This document shows positions 10,594-20,098 of a stretch of 64,000 bases of DNA, one piece after another. Made by a program: the position numbers and the translations under genes. The notes beneath the pieces were generated by a model. The model was not told the DNA's origin. It did not search any database and saw only the letters and a program-made list of their open reading frames with translations. The stretch spans positions 19,634 to 83,633 of the forward strand of contig CABXHU010000004.1 in assembly GCA_902512065.1 (NCBI GenBank). The letters run 5' to 3'. How positions within the stretch are numbered: the first letter of the stretch is position 1; each line of letters starts with the position of its first letter. The stretch comes from an uncultured Bacteroidota bacterium. GTDB taxonomy: Bacteria > Bacteroidota > Bacteroidia > Flavobacteriales > Flavobacteriaceae.

Positions 10594-10666
10594 TTGGCCT
10601 ACTAGGGCTCGAACCTAGACTCTTCTGGACCAAAACCAGACGTGTTGCCAGTTACACCATAGGCCA
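10594..10666 (-). tRNA. tRNA-Gln (anticodon TTG)
   Basis: The minus strand folds into a full cloverleaf: acceptor TGGCCTA with TAGGCCA, T8, D stem GTGT with ACAC, anticodon stem TCTGG with CCAGA enclosing loop TTTTGGT (anticodon TTG, codon CAA), T stem CTAGG with CCTAG and loop TTCGAGC, discriminator A. The CCA end is not encoded. A textbook promoter lies directly upstream. Confidence 0.95.
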
Positions 10667-10678
10667 ATAATGAGGAAG

Positions 10679-10708
10679 CAAATTTATAACAATCTTTTAT
10701 TTGAACAA
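10679..10708 (-). promoter_or_regulatory. Promoter of tRNA-Gln, exact Bacteroidota consensus
   Basis: Read on the minus strand: TTG (10706-10708), exactly 19 bases, then TAAATTTG (10679-10686), which ends 12 bases before the first tRNA base. This matches the Bacteroidota primary sigma factor pattern of TTG at -33 and TAnnTTTG at -7 in every fixed position. Confidence 0.8.
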
Positions 10709-10762
10709 TATTATTTAAAGAATTAAGTTATTTTTTTAAATAATATTAGAGGAATTTATTCA

Positions 10763-10770
10763 TAAATTTG
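10763..10770 (+). promoter_or_regulatory. Putative -7 element of the GT117 gene
   Basis: TAAATTTG lies 11 bases before the ATG at 10782. The expected -33 TTG is not seen. If used, the mRNA would have almost no leader. It is back to back with the tRNA-Gln promoter. Confidence 0.4.
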
Positions 10771-10781
10771 GATGAAAATAC

Positions 10782-13700
10782 ATGAAAATGAATGAAAATG
10801 ATTTTAAAAAATGGAACTTAATTCTAGGATGGTTATGTTTTTTAATAGCATTCATAGTGTATTATTTAACTACTGAGCCCACTGTTAGTTTCTGGGATAC
10901 AGGGGAATATATCACCACATCGGCAAAACTTCAAGTTGGACATCCTCCTGGAGCCCCTCTTTTTCAAATGCTAGGAGCTATTTTCTCAATTTTTGCATTA
11001 AGCAGTGAACAAGTAGGATTTACAATAAATTTGATGAGTGGATTTGCAAGTGCATTGACCATATCGTTTATGTTTTGGTCTATTACCATGTTATTATCAA
11101 AAATTTCAAATAAAATAGATGATTCTAAAGATAAATCAATAGCTATTCTTTCAGGAGGATTAACAGGAAGTTTAGCTTTTACTTTTACTGACACTTTTTG
11201 GTTTAATGCCGTTGAAGCAGAAGTCTATGCAATGGGAACCCTAATTATGGCTATTTTATTCTACCTAGCCCTTAGATGGGAAAAAGACATGGACAAGCCT
11301 AAAGGTGATAAATGGCTTATTTTAATATGTTTTATGATTGGACTATCCTTTGGAATACATTTGATGGGTCTACTAACTATTCCTGCAATTACACTAATTT
11401 ATTTCTTTAAAAATTACAAAACTATAAATATCAAAAATTTCCTATTTGCTAATGTAATAGGTGTGGCAATTCTTATGGGGGTATTTAAATTAATGCTCCC
11501 CCCAACTCTTAAGTTCTTTAGTTTTATGGAGTTATTCTTTGTTAATGATATGGGCTTGCCATTTAACTCCGGAACAATAGTTTCATTTCTTCTAATTGCC
11601 AGCACTTTTTATTTCGCTATTTCATATACATCAAAAAGAAATCTTGTTACTGGGAATACTATAGTATTATGTATTCTTTTTATTTTCTTAGGATTTTCAT
11701 CCTGGATAATGCTTCCTATAAGAGCAAATTCAAAAGTTGTTGTCAATGAAAATAATCCTTCAACTGTAAGAGAACTTCTTGCTTATTATAACTTAGAACA
11801 GTATCCTAAGACCTATTTATTTTATGGCCCACTATTTACTGACCAATATTCTGGGCTTGATGAAAGCAACCCTTATACTGATGATAAGCCAAAATATGAA
11901 AAAGATGAAAAAAATGAAGAGTACATTATAGTTAATGATTATAAAAATGCTGCTCAAAATTTTAATTCAAAACATGCTTCATTTCTTCCAAGAATGTGGA
12001 GCCCTGAACATGCAGAAAATTACATGAAATATTCAGGTTTTTTAAATTTTAAGGTCAAACCAAAATATATATCTGAAAACTCTATTACTGAAGTTATTAA
12101 TGATTTTAAAGTAAAAATTCAAGCTGACCAAATAGACTATGAGACCTTTCACAAATTTCTAAAACAATATGGACAATTTTTAGATATTGAAAAGCCGTCT
12201 GTATTAAGCAATATATATTATTCAATTGATTTTCAAATTGGATATATGTACTGGAGATACTTTATGTGGAATTTTACTGGAAGACAAGATGACTTGCAAG
12301 GAAAATTTAATATGCATGGGAACTGGATCAGTGGAGTTAATTTTATTGATGAAATGCATTTGGGAATTAGTCAAGAAAATCTCCCAAGTGATGTCTTAAA
12401 TAATAAAGCGCGCAATACTTATTATTTTCTGCCACTAATTCTAGGTATAATAGGGCTAATCTTTCTTTGGTATAGAAATAGAAAATTATTTTGGGTAATG
12501 TTAGTATTCTTTTTATTCACTGGAATAGGGATTCAAGTATATACGAATGTTAGAATATTTGAGCCTAGAGAAAGGGATTATATTGTGATTGGTTCATTTT
12601 ATGTTTTTGCCATGTGGATAGGATTTGGAGGCTATGCTATATGGGAATATTTAAAATCTAAAATCAAATTTAAATTATTATCTATTACTGTTGGAGTGCT
12701 TTGTATACTATTAATTCCTGGCATATTAGCTTCAAATAATTGGGATGATCATAATAGATCTGGAAGATACTCTGCTCATGCTATGGCCGTAAATTATCTA
12801 GAATCCTGCGCTCCAAATGCTATACTATTTACCATAGGGGATAATGATACTTTTCCGCTTTGGTACGCACAAGAAATAGAAGGTATTAGAACTGATGTTA
12901 GAGTAGTGAATACCAGTTTACTCAGCACTGACTGGTATATAGATCAAATGAAAAGAAAAGCATATGAAAGTGATCCAATTCCATCCTCATTATCTCATGA
13001 TAAATATAGACATGGTACCCGTGATTACGTAATAAAAGAAACTATTACTAATGATACACTTGATATTAATATTTTCTTAGATTTTATTACAAGAGATGAA
13101 AAAAGATTTAAGTATAAAGCTCTTTTAGATCAGCAAGGATATGACACAAGAGGACTAAGATCCCAAGATCTTAATGCTAATTATTTGCCAAGTGAAAACA
13201 TAAGTATTAAAGTAAATAAGAATAACGCTCTATCAAATAATATAGTTAGCTCAGAGGATGCTGATAAAATTGTCGATTCAATAATTATAAAAATCAAAGG
13301 TCAAGCTTTATATAAAAATCGTCTGTTGATGCTTGATATAATTGCTAGCAATGAATGGAAAAGGCCAATTTATTTTACTGGTGGGGCATTTGGAGATGAA
13401 GATTATATATGGATGAAAGATTATCTACAAGTTGAAGGAGTCTGTTATAAATTAACTCCTATTAAAACACCAGTTGATCCTGAAAGACCTTACGAAATGG
13501 GTCAAGTAAATATAAGCACAATGTATCCTCTAGTAAAAAAATGGAAATGGGGTAAAAGGAGCGAAAAAGAAATCTATTATGATACTGAATCGAGAAGGAA
13601 TAGTATAACCTATAGAAGCAATATGATTAGATTAATTGATCAATTAATCATTGAAAATGAAAATGAAAAAGCAGAAGAAATTCTAGATCTAGCAATGGCA

Positions 13701-14003
13701 AAAATGCCTATTGAAGATTTTGGGTTCTACACTCTTTTAATTCCCTTTATTAACTCATATTATACAATAGAGAAAAAGGACAAAGCCAGAGAGATTTTTG
13801 AAAAAATTGCTATAAAATATAAAGAGAGTCTTGAATATTATAGTAATATTTCAGATTCTAATAAGAATAAATATGCAGAATTAATATATACAGACATTGA
13901 GAGGTATAGATCTCTTGTTGATGTGCTAATATCTTATGAAGAAGGCGAATATTTAGAAAGTAAAATGAAGGAATTTAATGACTATTTGGATCTATTCTTA
14001 TAA
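10782..14003 (+). CDS. GT117/DUF2723 multi-pass membrane protein, probable protein O-glycosyltransferase family
   Basis: A 1073-residue polytopic membrane protein. Residues about 25-65 carry the DUF2723 signature (TEPTVSFWDTGEYITTS then LQVGHPPGAPLFQMLG), related to protein O-mannosyltransferases of the GT-C fold. About a dozen hydrophobic segments fill the first half, a second group lies near residues 540-640, a large soluble region follows, and the last 130 residues look TPR-like (EKAEEILDLAMAKMP, KDKAREIFEKIAIKY). In Bacteroidota this family is linked with glycosylation of exported proteins, but the substrate here is unknown. It ends one base before the converging thioredoxin-like gene. 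Two in-frame ATGs lie at codons 1 and 3; the first is used. Confidence 0.88.
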   Translation: MKMNENDFKKWNLILGWLCFLIAFIVYYLTTEPTVSFWDTGEYITTSAKLQVGHPPGAPLFQMLGAIFSIFALSSEQVGFTINLMSGFASALTISFMFWSITMLLSKISNKIDDSKDKSIAILSGGLTGSLAFTFTDTFWFNAVEAEVYAMGTLIMAILFYLALRWEKDMDKPKGDKWLILICFMIGLSFGIHLMGLLTIPAITLIYFFKNYKTINIKNFLFANVIGVAILMGVFKLMLPPTLKFFSFMELFFVNDMGLPFNSGTIVSFLLIASTFYFAISYTSKRNLVTGNTIVLCILFIFLGFSSWIMLPIRANSKVVVNENNPSTVRELLAYYNLEQYPKTYLFYGPLFTDQYSGLDESNPYTDDKPKYEKDEKNEEYIIVNDYKNAAQNFNSKHASFLPRMWSPEHAENYMKYSGFLNFKVKPKYISENSITEVINDFKVKIQADQIDYETFHKFLKQYGQFLDIEKPSVLSNIYYSIDFQIGYMYWRYFMWNFTGRQDDLQGKFNMHGNWISGVNFIDEMHLGISQENLPSDVLNNKARNTYYFLPLILGIIGLIFLWYRNRKLFWVMLVFFLFTGIGIQVYTNVRIFEPRERDYIVIGSFYVFAMWIGFGGYAIWEYLKSKIKFKLLSITVGVLCILLIPGILASNNWDDHNRSGRYSAHAMAVNYLESCAPNAILFTIGDNDTFPLWYAQEIEGIRTDVRVVNTSLLSTDWYIDQMKRKAYESDPIPSSLSHDKYRHGTRDYVIKETITNDTLDINIFLDFITRDEKRFKYKALLDQQGYDTRGLRSQDLNANYLPSENISIKVNKNNALSNNIVSSEDADKIVDSIIIKIKGQALYKNRLLMLDIIASNEWKRPIYFTGGAFGDEDYIWMKDYLQVEGVCYKLTPIKTPVDPERPYEMGQVNISTMYPLVKKWKWGKRSEKEIYYDTESRRNSITYRSNMIRLIDQLIIENENEKAEEILDLAMAKMPIEDFGFYTLLIPFINSYYTIEKKDKAREIFEKIAIKYKESLEYYSNISDSNKNKYAELIYTDIERYRSLVDVLISYEEGEYLESKMKEFNDYLDLFL

Positions 14004-14004
14004 T

Positions 14005-14301
14005 CTATGCATATTCTTGTAGCCTCCCAATTAATGTATTAGCATCTTCTTCCCCATTTTGTCTCCATTTCATTTCACCGCTCTTGTATATAATTAAAGT
14101 TGGAACTCCTTTTATTCTTAATGCATCTGCAAGTTCATTGTTTTTTTCCACATCTATTTTAATAACCTTAGCCTTATCTCCCAAAGCTGCTGCAACATCT
14201 TTAAGTACAGGATGCATGGTATTAGAGGCTTCATCCCATTCTGTAAAAAACTCCAATAATACAGGAACTTCAACGTCAATTAAGTCTCCAAATTTTGCCA
14301 T
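14005..14301 (-). CDS. Thioredoxin-fold protein lacking the CxxC active site
   Basis: A 98-residue thioredoxin-like protein with no signal peptide, so probably cytosolic. The fold is clear: VPVLLEFFTEW, then VIKIDVEKNNELADALRIKGVPTLIIYKSGE, including the cis-proline (P67). The active site WCGPC is replaced by WDEAS (residues 22-26), and there is no cysteine anywhere in the protein. It therefore cannot act as a dithiol reductase; a chaperone or binding role is inference. It converges on the GT117 gene with one base between the stops. The downstream gap to 14515 (214 bases) shows nothing but AT-rich sequence. Confidence 0.85.
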   Translation of the reverse strand: MAKFGDLIDVEVPVLLEFFTEWDEASNTMHPVLKDVAAALGDKAKVIKIDVEKNNELADALRIKGVPTLIIYKSGEMKWRQNGEEDANTLIGRLQEYA

Positions 14302-14515
14302 TAACTAGATTTTAATGTAAATAGATAATACAAATATAACATTTTCGTAAAATTTGATGTTAAAACTATGTTAATCAATAGGTTAATTAATTTTAAACTA
14401 ATTCTATTATTTATTGCAAATAAAAAAAAATAAAAGATTAATAAAACAAAATCGTTTTTATTATTTTAGAGTAATTATTCTTCTTTAATATTATTATAAA
14501 TTATAGATCATTATT

Positions 14516-16195
14516 ATGAAAAATCAAAACAATAATTCGGCTCTTTATACATTGGTAAGTGTTTTCTTCTTTTGGGGGTTCATAGCTGCATCGAATGGTG
14601 TCTTTATACCTTTTTGTAAAACCTATTTTAGTATAGATCAATTTCAATCACAATTAGTAGATTTTGCATTCTATGGAGCTTACTATATAGGTGCATTAAT
14701 TTTATTTATTTGGTCTAGTCAAACAGGCAAAGACATTTTAAATAACTGGGGGTATAAAAGAGGAATTATTTATGGGCTGATTATTTCAGCTATAGGAGCA
14801 ATAATAATGCTTCCTTCAGTCAATGGAGCAGCATTTGGCGAAACACAAGTTTTCTACTATGTATTAGTTGTGCTATTTATTGTTGGGCTTGGATTTTCTC
14901 TTCAACAAACTGCAGCTAACCCATTTGTAGTTTCTCTAGGGGACCCAGCTACTGGCTCAAATAGACTAAATCTTGCTGGGGGTGTTAATTCTTTTGGAAC
15001 AACAATTGGACCTTTATTGATTGCGTTTATAATATTTGGTTCTGCCCCAATTTCTGGTGATGAATTAACTGAATTAATTAAAACTGGCAGTATTCAACTT
15101 AGTACTATCCAAGGATTATATCTTGGTGTAGCTGCATTATTTATTGCAGTAGCAATATTTTTCTATGTGTCCAAAAATTTGCCTGATGCTAAAAATGAAG
15201 ACAGTTTTGAATCTGCAACAAAAGCAAAAAACTTACTTATTATATTAACTGTAATTATGATTCTTTGTTTTGGTTGGATTTTTTATACCTATACAGATGG
15301 GTATGATTTAATGGAAGGTGAAAAATTAGAAAATTATAGGCTTTTAGCCTCTGTTATAAGCCTATTCGCTGTATTTGGATTAATATATTATGCATATAAA
15401 AAAGCGCAAAATAATTCCAATGGATGGGGAGCTCTTCAATATCCTCAATTGGGACTTGGAATGCTTGCAATTTTCACCTATGTTGGAGTTGAAGTTACAA
15501 TACAAAGTAATTTAGGAGAATTATTAAAAAATGTGAGTGATGCTGTAAATAATTTAAATCCTCTAGGACTTGAAGTAATGAGTGATTCAGAAATTGCAAA
15601 ATATATTTCTCTTTATTGGGGAGGACTAATGATAGGAAGATGGAGCGGGTCAATAACTGTTTTTAATCCTTCTAAAAAATTGAAAAAAATATTAATGTGT
15701 ACTGTTCCATTTTTAGCCTTTGGAGTTATTATAGCTGTTAATCAAATTAGTGGAAATCCAATAACATCTAATGAAATATTCATATTCTCATTTATTATTG
15801 TAATTCAAATAATTGGATTCTATTTAGCAAAAGATAATGCTATAGCAACTATGAAAATATTTAGTCTTCTTGGAGTTTTGGCAATGTTAATTGGAGTATT
15901 AGCTTCAGGAAAAACTGCATTGTTTGCGTTTCTTACTGGGGGATTGTTTTGTTCAATAATGTGGCCATGTATTTTTTCCTTGAGTATTAATGGAATAGGA
16001 AAATATACATCGCAAGGCTCATCCTTTTTAATTATGATGATTTTAGGAGGCGCTATAATTCCTCCTGTTCAAGGAAAATTAGCTGATATATTTTCTATTC
16101 AAGAATCATATTGGGTGGCTGTTCTATGTTTTGCATTTTTGCTTATCTATAGCTTTATGACACAAAGAATTTTAGCAAAACAAAACCTTCTATAA
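14516..16195 (+). CDS. Major facilitator sugar transporter, FucP/GluP-like
   Basis: A 559-residue polytopic inner-membrane protein resembling sugar:proton symporters of the FucP (L-fucose) and GluP families. Seen: an N-terminal membrane segment with [17 protein letters not shown], the family-typical [20 protein letters not shown] and [16 protein letters not shown] regions, and about 12-14 hydrophobic segments. It is over 100 residues longer than typical FucP, with extra sequence between the halves (around residues 235-330). Its stop codon overlaps the ATG of the glycosylasparaginase gene by one base (TAATG), so the two are translationally coupled and the cargo may be a glycoprotein-derived sugar or glyco-amino acid. 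The substrate is not decidable from sequence. Confidence 0.85.
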   Translation: MKNQNNNSALYTLVSVFFFWGFIAASNGVFIPFCKTYFSIDQFQSQLVDFAFYGAYYIGALILFIWSSQTGKDILNNWGYKRGIIYGLIISAIGAIIMLPSVNGAAFGETQVFYYVLVVLFIVGLGFSLQQTAANPFVVSLGDPATGSNRLNLAGGVNSFGTTIGPLLIAFIIFGSAPISGDELTELIKTGSIQLSTIQGLYLGVAALFIAVAIFFYVSKNLPDAKNEDSFESATKAKNLLIILTVIMILCFGWIFYTYTDGYDLMEGEKLENYRLLASVISLFAVFGLIYYAYKKAQNNSNGWGALQYPQLGLGMLAIFTYVGVEVTIQSNLGELLKNVSDAVNNLNPLGLEVMSDSEIAKYISLYWGGLMIGRWSGSITVFNPSKKLKKILMCTVPFLAFGVIIAVNQISGNPITSNEIFIFSFIIVIQIIGFYLAKDNAIATMKIFSLLGVLAMLIGVLASGKTALFAFLTGGLFCSIMWPCIFSLSINGIGKYTSQGSSFLIMMILGGAIIPPVQGKLADIFSIQESYWVAVLCFAFLLIYSFMTQRILAKQNLL

Positions 16196-17169
16196 TGCAA
16201 AGAAGGAAGTTTATAAAAAAAGCATCATTGATTTCTATAGGGCTTGGTATAGCAAACAAAGCTTATTCAAAAAATTACAAAAAAACTAATAGTTTATACA
16301 ATAATATTACTCCTCTAGTTATTGCAACTTGGGATGTAAAAAATGCAACAAAAAAAGCATGGAAAATAATACAAAATAATCAAAGCTCTTTAGATGCTGT
16401 TGAACAAGGATGTATGATAGAAGAGGCTAATGAAAATGGCCAGTCAGTTGGAAAGGGAGGGTTGCCAGACAGAAATGGCAATGTAACATTAGATGCATGC
16501 ATTATGAATAGTAAAGGAGATTGCGGCTCGGTTGTTTTTCTTAAAAACATAAAACATGCAATATCTCTAGCAAGAAAAGTTATGGAAGACACTCCACATG
16601 TTATGCTTGCTGGTATAGGAGCTGAAGAGTTTGCCTACTCCATTGGTTTTAAAAAAGAAAACTTACTTACTAAAGCTTCTAAAAAAACATGGGAAAATTG
16701 GAAAAAAACTTCAAAATATAAACCTGTTATAAATATCGAAAATCATGATACAATTGGAATGTTAGCAATTGATAATAATGGAAATATTTCTGGGGGCTGT
16801 ACTACAAGTGGACTGGCATATAAAATGAGTGGAAGAGTTGGTGATTCTCCAATTATTGGATCTGGATTATATGTAGATAATGAAATTGGTGGTGCAGTGG
16901 CAACAGGTCTAGGTGAAGAAGTTGTTAAAACTGTTGGGAGTTTCTTAATTGTAGAGCTAATGCGTCAAGGACATTCTCCACAAAAAGCATGTGAAATAGC
17001 AATAAGTAGGATTGTAACTAAAAGTGATTACAAAAATTTTCAAGTAGGGTACATAGCATTAAATAAACAAGGCGATACGGGCTGTTATTCAATACAAAAA
17101 GGATTTAGTATGACTTTATGCCAGTCAAATAATAATGTTAATATAAAATCAGATTCTTACACAACTTAA
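16195..17169 (+). CDS. N4-(beta-N-acetylglucosaminyl)-L-asparaginase (glycosylasparaginase)
   Basis: Ntn-hydrolase that cleaves GlcNAc-asparagine, the linkage left when N-glycoproteins are degraded; 324 residues. The N-terminus [18 protein letters not shown] looks like a Tat leader, so a periplasmic location is likely. The autocleavage site is HDTIGM, with the catalytic nucleophile at T186, as in known glycosylasparaginases; substrate-pocket stretches GGCTTSGLAYKMSGRVGDSP and GATGLGE-like GAVATGLGEEV follow. Both subunits of the mature enzyme are therefore encoded. It overlaps the sugar transporter by one base and precedes polA by 29 bases. Function by homology is firm; the transporter link is inference. 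Confidence 0.9.
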   Translation: MQRRKFIKKASLISIGLGIANKAYSKNYKKTNSLYNNITPLVIATWDVKNATKKAWKIIQNNQSSLDAVEQGCMIEEANENGQSVGKGGLPDRNGNVTLDACIMNSKGDCGSVVFLKNIKHAISLARKVMEDTPHVMLAGIGAEEFAYSIGFKKENLLTKASKKTWENWKKTSKYKPVINIENHDTIGMLAIDNNGNISGGCTTSGLAYKMSGRVGDSPIIGSGLYVDNEIGGAVATGLGEEVVKTVGSFLIVELMRQGHSPQKACEIAISRIVTKSDYKNFQVGYIALNKQGDTGCYSIQKGFSMTLCQSNNNVNIKSDSYTT

Positions 17170-17198
17170 TTAATGTAATTCCTTAACTTCTATCCAAT

Positions 17199-19964
17199 AT
17201 GAGTAATAAAAAACGTGTCTTTTTAATTGATGCATATGCTCTAATTTTTCGTGGTTATTATGCCTTTATAAAAAATCCTAGAATTAATTCAAAAGGGCTA
17301 GATACCTCTGCAATTTTAGGATTTACAAATTCATTATTTGATGTAATTAAAAGGGAAACCCCTGAATATATTGCTGTCTGCTTTGATAAGGGTGGCAGTC
17401 AAGACAGAATAAAAATATTTTCAGAATATAAAGCTAACAGAGATGAAACACCAGAAGGAATTAAAATAGCTGTTCCATATATAGAGAAAATTCTAAATGC
17501 CCTTGGGATTTGTATAATGGTTAAAGAAGGATATGAAGCAGATGACATAATAGGAACATTAGCAAAACAAGCAGAACAAGCAAATTTTGAAACCTTTATG
17601 GTAACCCCCGATAAAGATTTTGCTCAATTAGTTAACGACCAAACATTTATGTACAAACCCTTATTTGGCGGAGGCTATGAAACATGGGGAGTAGAAGAAG
17701 TTAAAAGTAAATTTGAAATTAATGATCCTATTCAAGTAATAGATTTCTTAGCAATGAAAGGTGATTCTGTAGATAATATTCCTGGACTTCCGGGTGTTGG
17801 AGATAAAACAGCAAAAAAGTTTCTTAAAGAATATGGTAGTATTGAAAATCTATTATCTAATACAGATAAAATCAAAGGGAAATTAAGAGAAAAAGTAGAG
17901 GCTAATAGCGAGGCTGGCTTACTTTCCAAAAAACTTGCTACAATTATAACAGATGTTCCTGTCGATTTTGATGCCAATAAATTCAAATTATCTCTAGATA
18001 ATCCTGAAAAATTATTAGAAATATTTACAGAATTAGAGTTTAGAAGATTAGCTGAAAACTTTAATAAAATATTTCATGATAAAATTCAAAAAGTAAAAGA
18101 TCCTGTTAAGGAAATTATTATTGAAAAAAAATCATTTACTGCGGGTCATGGTCAATTTTCTCTCTTTGATCAGGAGAATAATGACGCAAATGAAAAGGCT
18201 TCTAAAAGAGTTTCAAAAGATCAAATTACTCATGTTTTTCAAATTATTGATTCAAAAATAAGTGCTAAGCTTTTTCTAGATAAATTAATGAAGCAACGCT
18301 CTGTTGCATATAGTCTGTTATTAGATGACACAAACCCTTTAGAATCTAATTTAACTGGAATCTCATTCTGCTGGAATAAAAACAAAACATATTTCCTTGA
18401 TATTTTATCCTTAAATCTAACTGAAAAAAAAATACTGCAAAAAATAAAATTATTTTATGAAAATAATTCAATTGAAAAAATTAGTGAAAATTTAAAGTAT
18501 GATATAAAATCCTTTTCAAAATATAACATCTCTATAAAAGGAGAAGTTTTTGACACAACATTAGCGCACTATTTGATTAATCCTGATATTAATCATAACA
18601 CTAAAATAATCTCTGAAAATTATTTAAATTATTCTTTGATCAATGGAGAAAATGAAATTAACAACCTCTCTGATAGAACAAATATAATTTTCCAATTAAA
18701 AGGACTTCTTGAAAAAGAGTTAAAGCAAAATAAACATATTTCATTGTATAAAGAAATAGAAATACCTGTTCTAAAAGTGCTTGCTAGTATGGAAATAGAA
18801 GGAATTAATCTAGATGTAGCTTATTTAAATAAGCTCTCAAAAGAAACAGATAAAGATATCCAGAAGACAAAAAAAATAATATATAATGAATCAAAAGAAG
18901 AATTTAATATATCCTCTCCAAAACAATTAGGTGAAGTTTTATTTGATAAAATGAAAATAATATCTAATCCAAAAAAAACAAAAACTGGTCAATACTCAAC
19001 TTCTGAAGATGTATTATCATATTTGGCAAAAAATAATGATTTTGTTAAGCATATTCTTGAGTATAGAAGCCTTACTAAGCTCCAAAATACATATATAAGA
19101 GCATTGCCTAATGAAGTATTAAAAGACACCGGGAAAATTCATACAGAATATATGCAAACAGTTGCTGCTACTGGGAGATTAAGTAGTATAAATCCAAACT
19201 TGCAGAATATTCCTATTAGAACCAGTAGGGGTAAAGAAATTAGAAGAGCATTTATTCCTAGAAGTAAGGACTTCGTTATATTATCAGCCGATTATTCTCA
19301 AATTGAATTAAGGATAATTGCCGCATTAAGTAATGAGGAGAATATGATTAATGCCTTCAATAATAATGAAGACATACATTCGTCAACTGCTGCTACTGTA
19401 TTTAACACAAAAATTGAAAATGTGACCAATTCACAAAGAACTAACGCAAAGACAGTGAATTTTGGTATCATTTATGGTGTTTCTGCTTTTGGATTAAGCA
19501 ACCAAACAAATCTATCCAGAAAAGAATCTAAAGAATTAATCGAGACTTATTACAATAAGTACCCTAAACTAAAGGAATATATTGCCACGCAGATTGCATT
19601 TGCTAGAGATAAAGGATATGTAGAAACATTGCTAGGCAGAAGGAGATACTTAAAGGATATTAACTCATCCAATTCAGTGGTAAGAGGGGGTTCAGAGAGA
19701 AATGCTATTAATGCTCCTATTCAGGGAAGTGCAGCAGACATAATTAAAATTGCTATGATTAATATTCAATCTAAACTAATAAATAGAACATATAAAAGTA
19801 AAATGCTTCTTCAAGTACACGATGAATTAGTTTTCGATGTATTTAAACCTGAATTAAATGACATTATTTCTTTAGTAAAAGAAGAAATGGAAAATGCGTT
19901 TTCATTAAAAGTACCGTTAGATATAGATATGAATTATGGCGAGAATTGGTTAGAAGCACATTAA
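17199..19964 (+). CDS. polA: DNA polymerase I with degenerate 3'-5' exonuclease domain
   Basis: Repair and Okazaki-fragment polymerase, 921 residues. The 5'-3' nuclease domain is complete (FLIDAYALIFRGYYA, EGYEADDIIGTLA, GLPGVGDKTAKKFL). The polymerase domain has motif A DYSQIELR (D698), motif B with R..AKTVNFGIIYG and motif C QVHDELVFD. The 3'-5' exonuclease region aligns without gaps to the usual AFDTET motif but reads AYSLLL (S372 and L374 in place of Asp and Glu). The third motif also lacks its Tyr and Asp (NLSDRTN, residues 489-495), while NLKYD (D435) remains. Proofreading is therefore probably lost, as in Taq polymerase. Confidence 0.97.
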   Translation: MSNKKRVFLIDAYALIFRGYYAFIKNPRINSKGLDTSAILGFTNSLFDVIKRETPEYIAVCFDKGGSQDRIKIFSEYKANRDETPEGIKIAVPYIEKILNALGICIMVKEGYEADDIIGTLAKQAEQANFETFMVTPDKDFAQLVNDQTFMYKPLFGGGYETWGVEEVKSKFEINDPIQVIDFLAMKGDSVDNIPGLPGVGDKTAKKFLKEYGSIENLLSNTDKIKGKLREKVEANSEAGLLSKKLATIITDVPVDFDANKFKLSLDNPEKLLEIFTELEFRRLAENFNKIFHDKIQKVKDPVKEIIIEKKSFTAGHGQFSLFDQENNDANEKASKRVSKDQITHVFQIIDSKISAKLFLDKLMKQRSVAYSLLLDDTNPLESNLTGISFCWNKNKTYFLDILSLNLTEKKILQKIKLFYENNSIEKISENLKYDIKSFSKYNISIKGEVFDTTLAHYLINPDINHNTKIISENYLNYSLINGENEINNLSDRTNIIFQLKGLLEKELKQNKHISLYKEIEIPVLKVLASMEIEGINLDVAYLNKLSKETDKDIQKTKKIIYNESKEEFNISSPKQLGEVLFDKMKIISNPKKTKTGQYSTSEDVLSYLAKNNDFVKHILEYRSLTKLQNTYIRALPNEVLKDTGKIHTEYMQTVAATGRLSSINPNLQNIPIRTSRGKEIRRAFIPRSKDFVILSADYSQIELRIIAALSNEENMINAFNNNEDIHSSTAATVFNTKIENVTNSQRTNAKTVNFGIIYGVSAFGLSNQTNLSRKESKELIETYYNKYPKLKEYIATQIAFARDKGYVETLLGRRRYLKDINSSNSVVRGGSERNAINAPIQGSAADIIKIAMINIQSKLINRTYKSKMLLQVHDELVFDVFKPELNDIISLVKEEMENAFSLKVPLDIDMNYGENWLEAH

Positions 19965-20024
19965 TTTTGTTATTTTGACAAAAATCTATAGATAAGACTC
20001 TCTGAAAATATTTTTAAATATCTA

Positions 20025-20055
20025 TTTGGTTATATAATATATAATTGTAGATTTG
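20025..20055 (+). promoter_or_regulatory. Promoter of rplM-rpsI, exact Bacteroidota consensus
   Basis: TTG at 20026-20028, exactly 19 bases, then TAGATTTG at 20048-20055. The predicted start, about five bases further on, leaves a leader of about 40 bases before the rplM ATG at 20099. Confidence 0.8.
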
Positions 20056-20098
20056 CATCCACTTTTGAGGTAAATATAATTTTAACTTAAAAAATAGT

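Noticed and set aside
19965..19982. Short hairpin after polA (TTTTGT with ACAAAA)
   Set aside because: Stem too weak and without a clear T tract.
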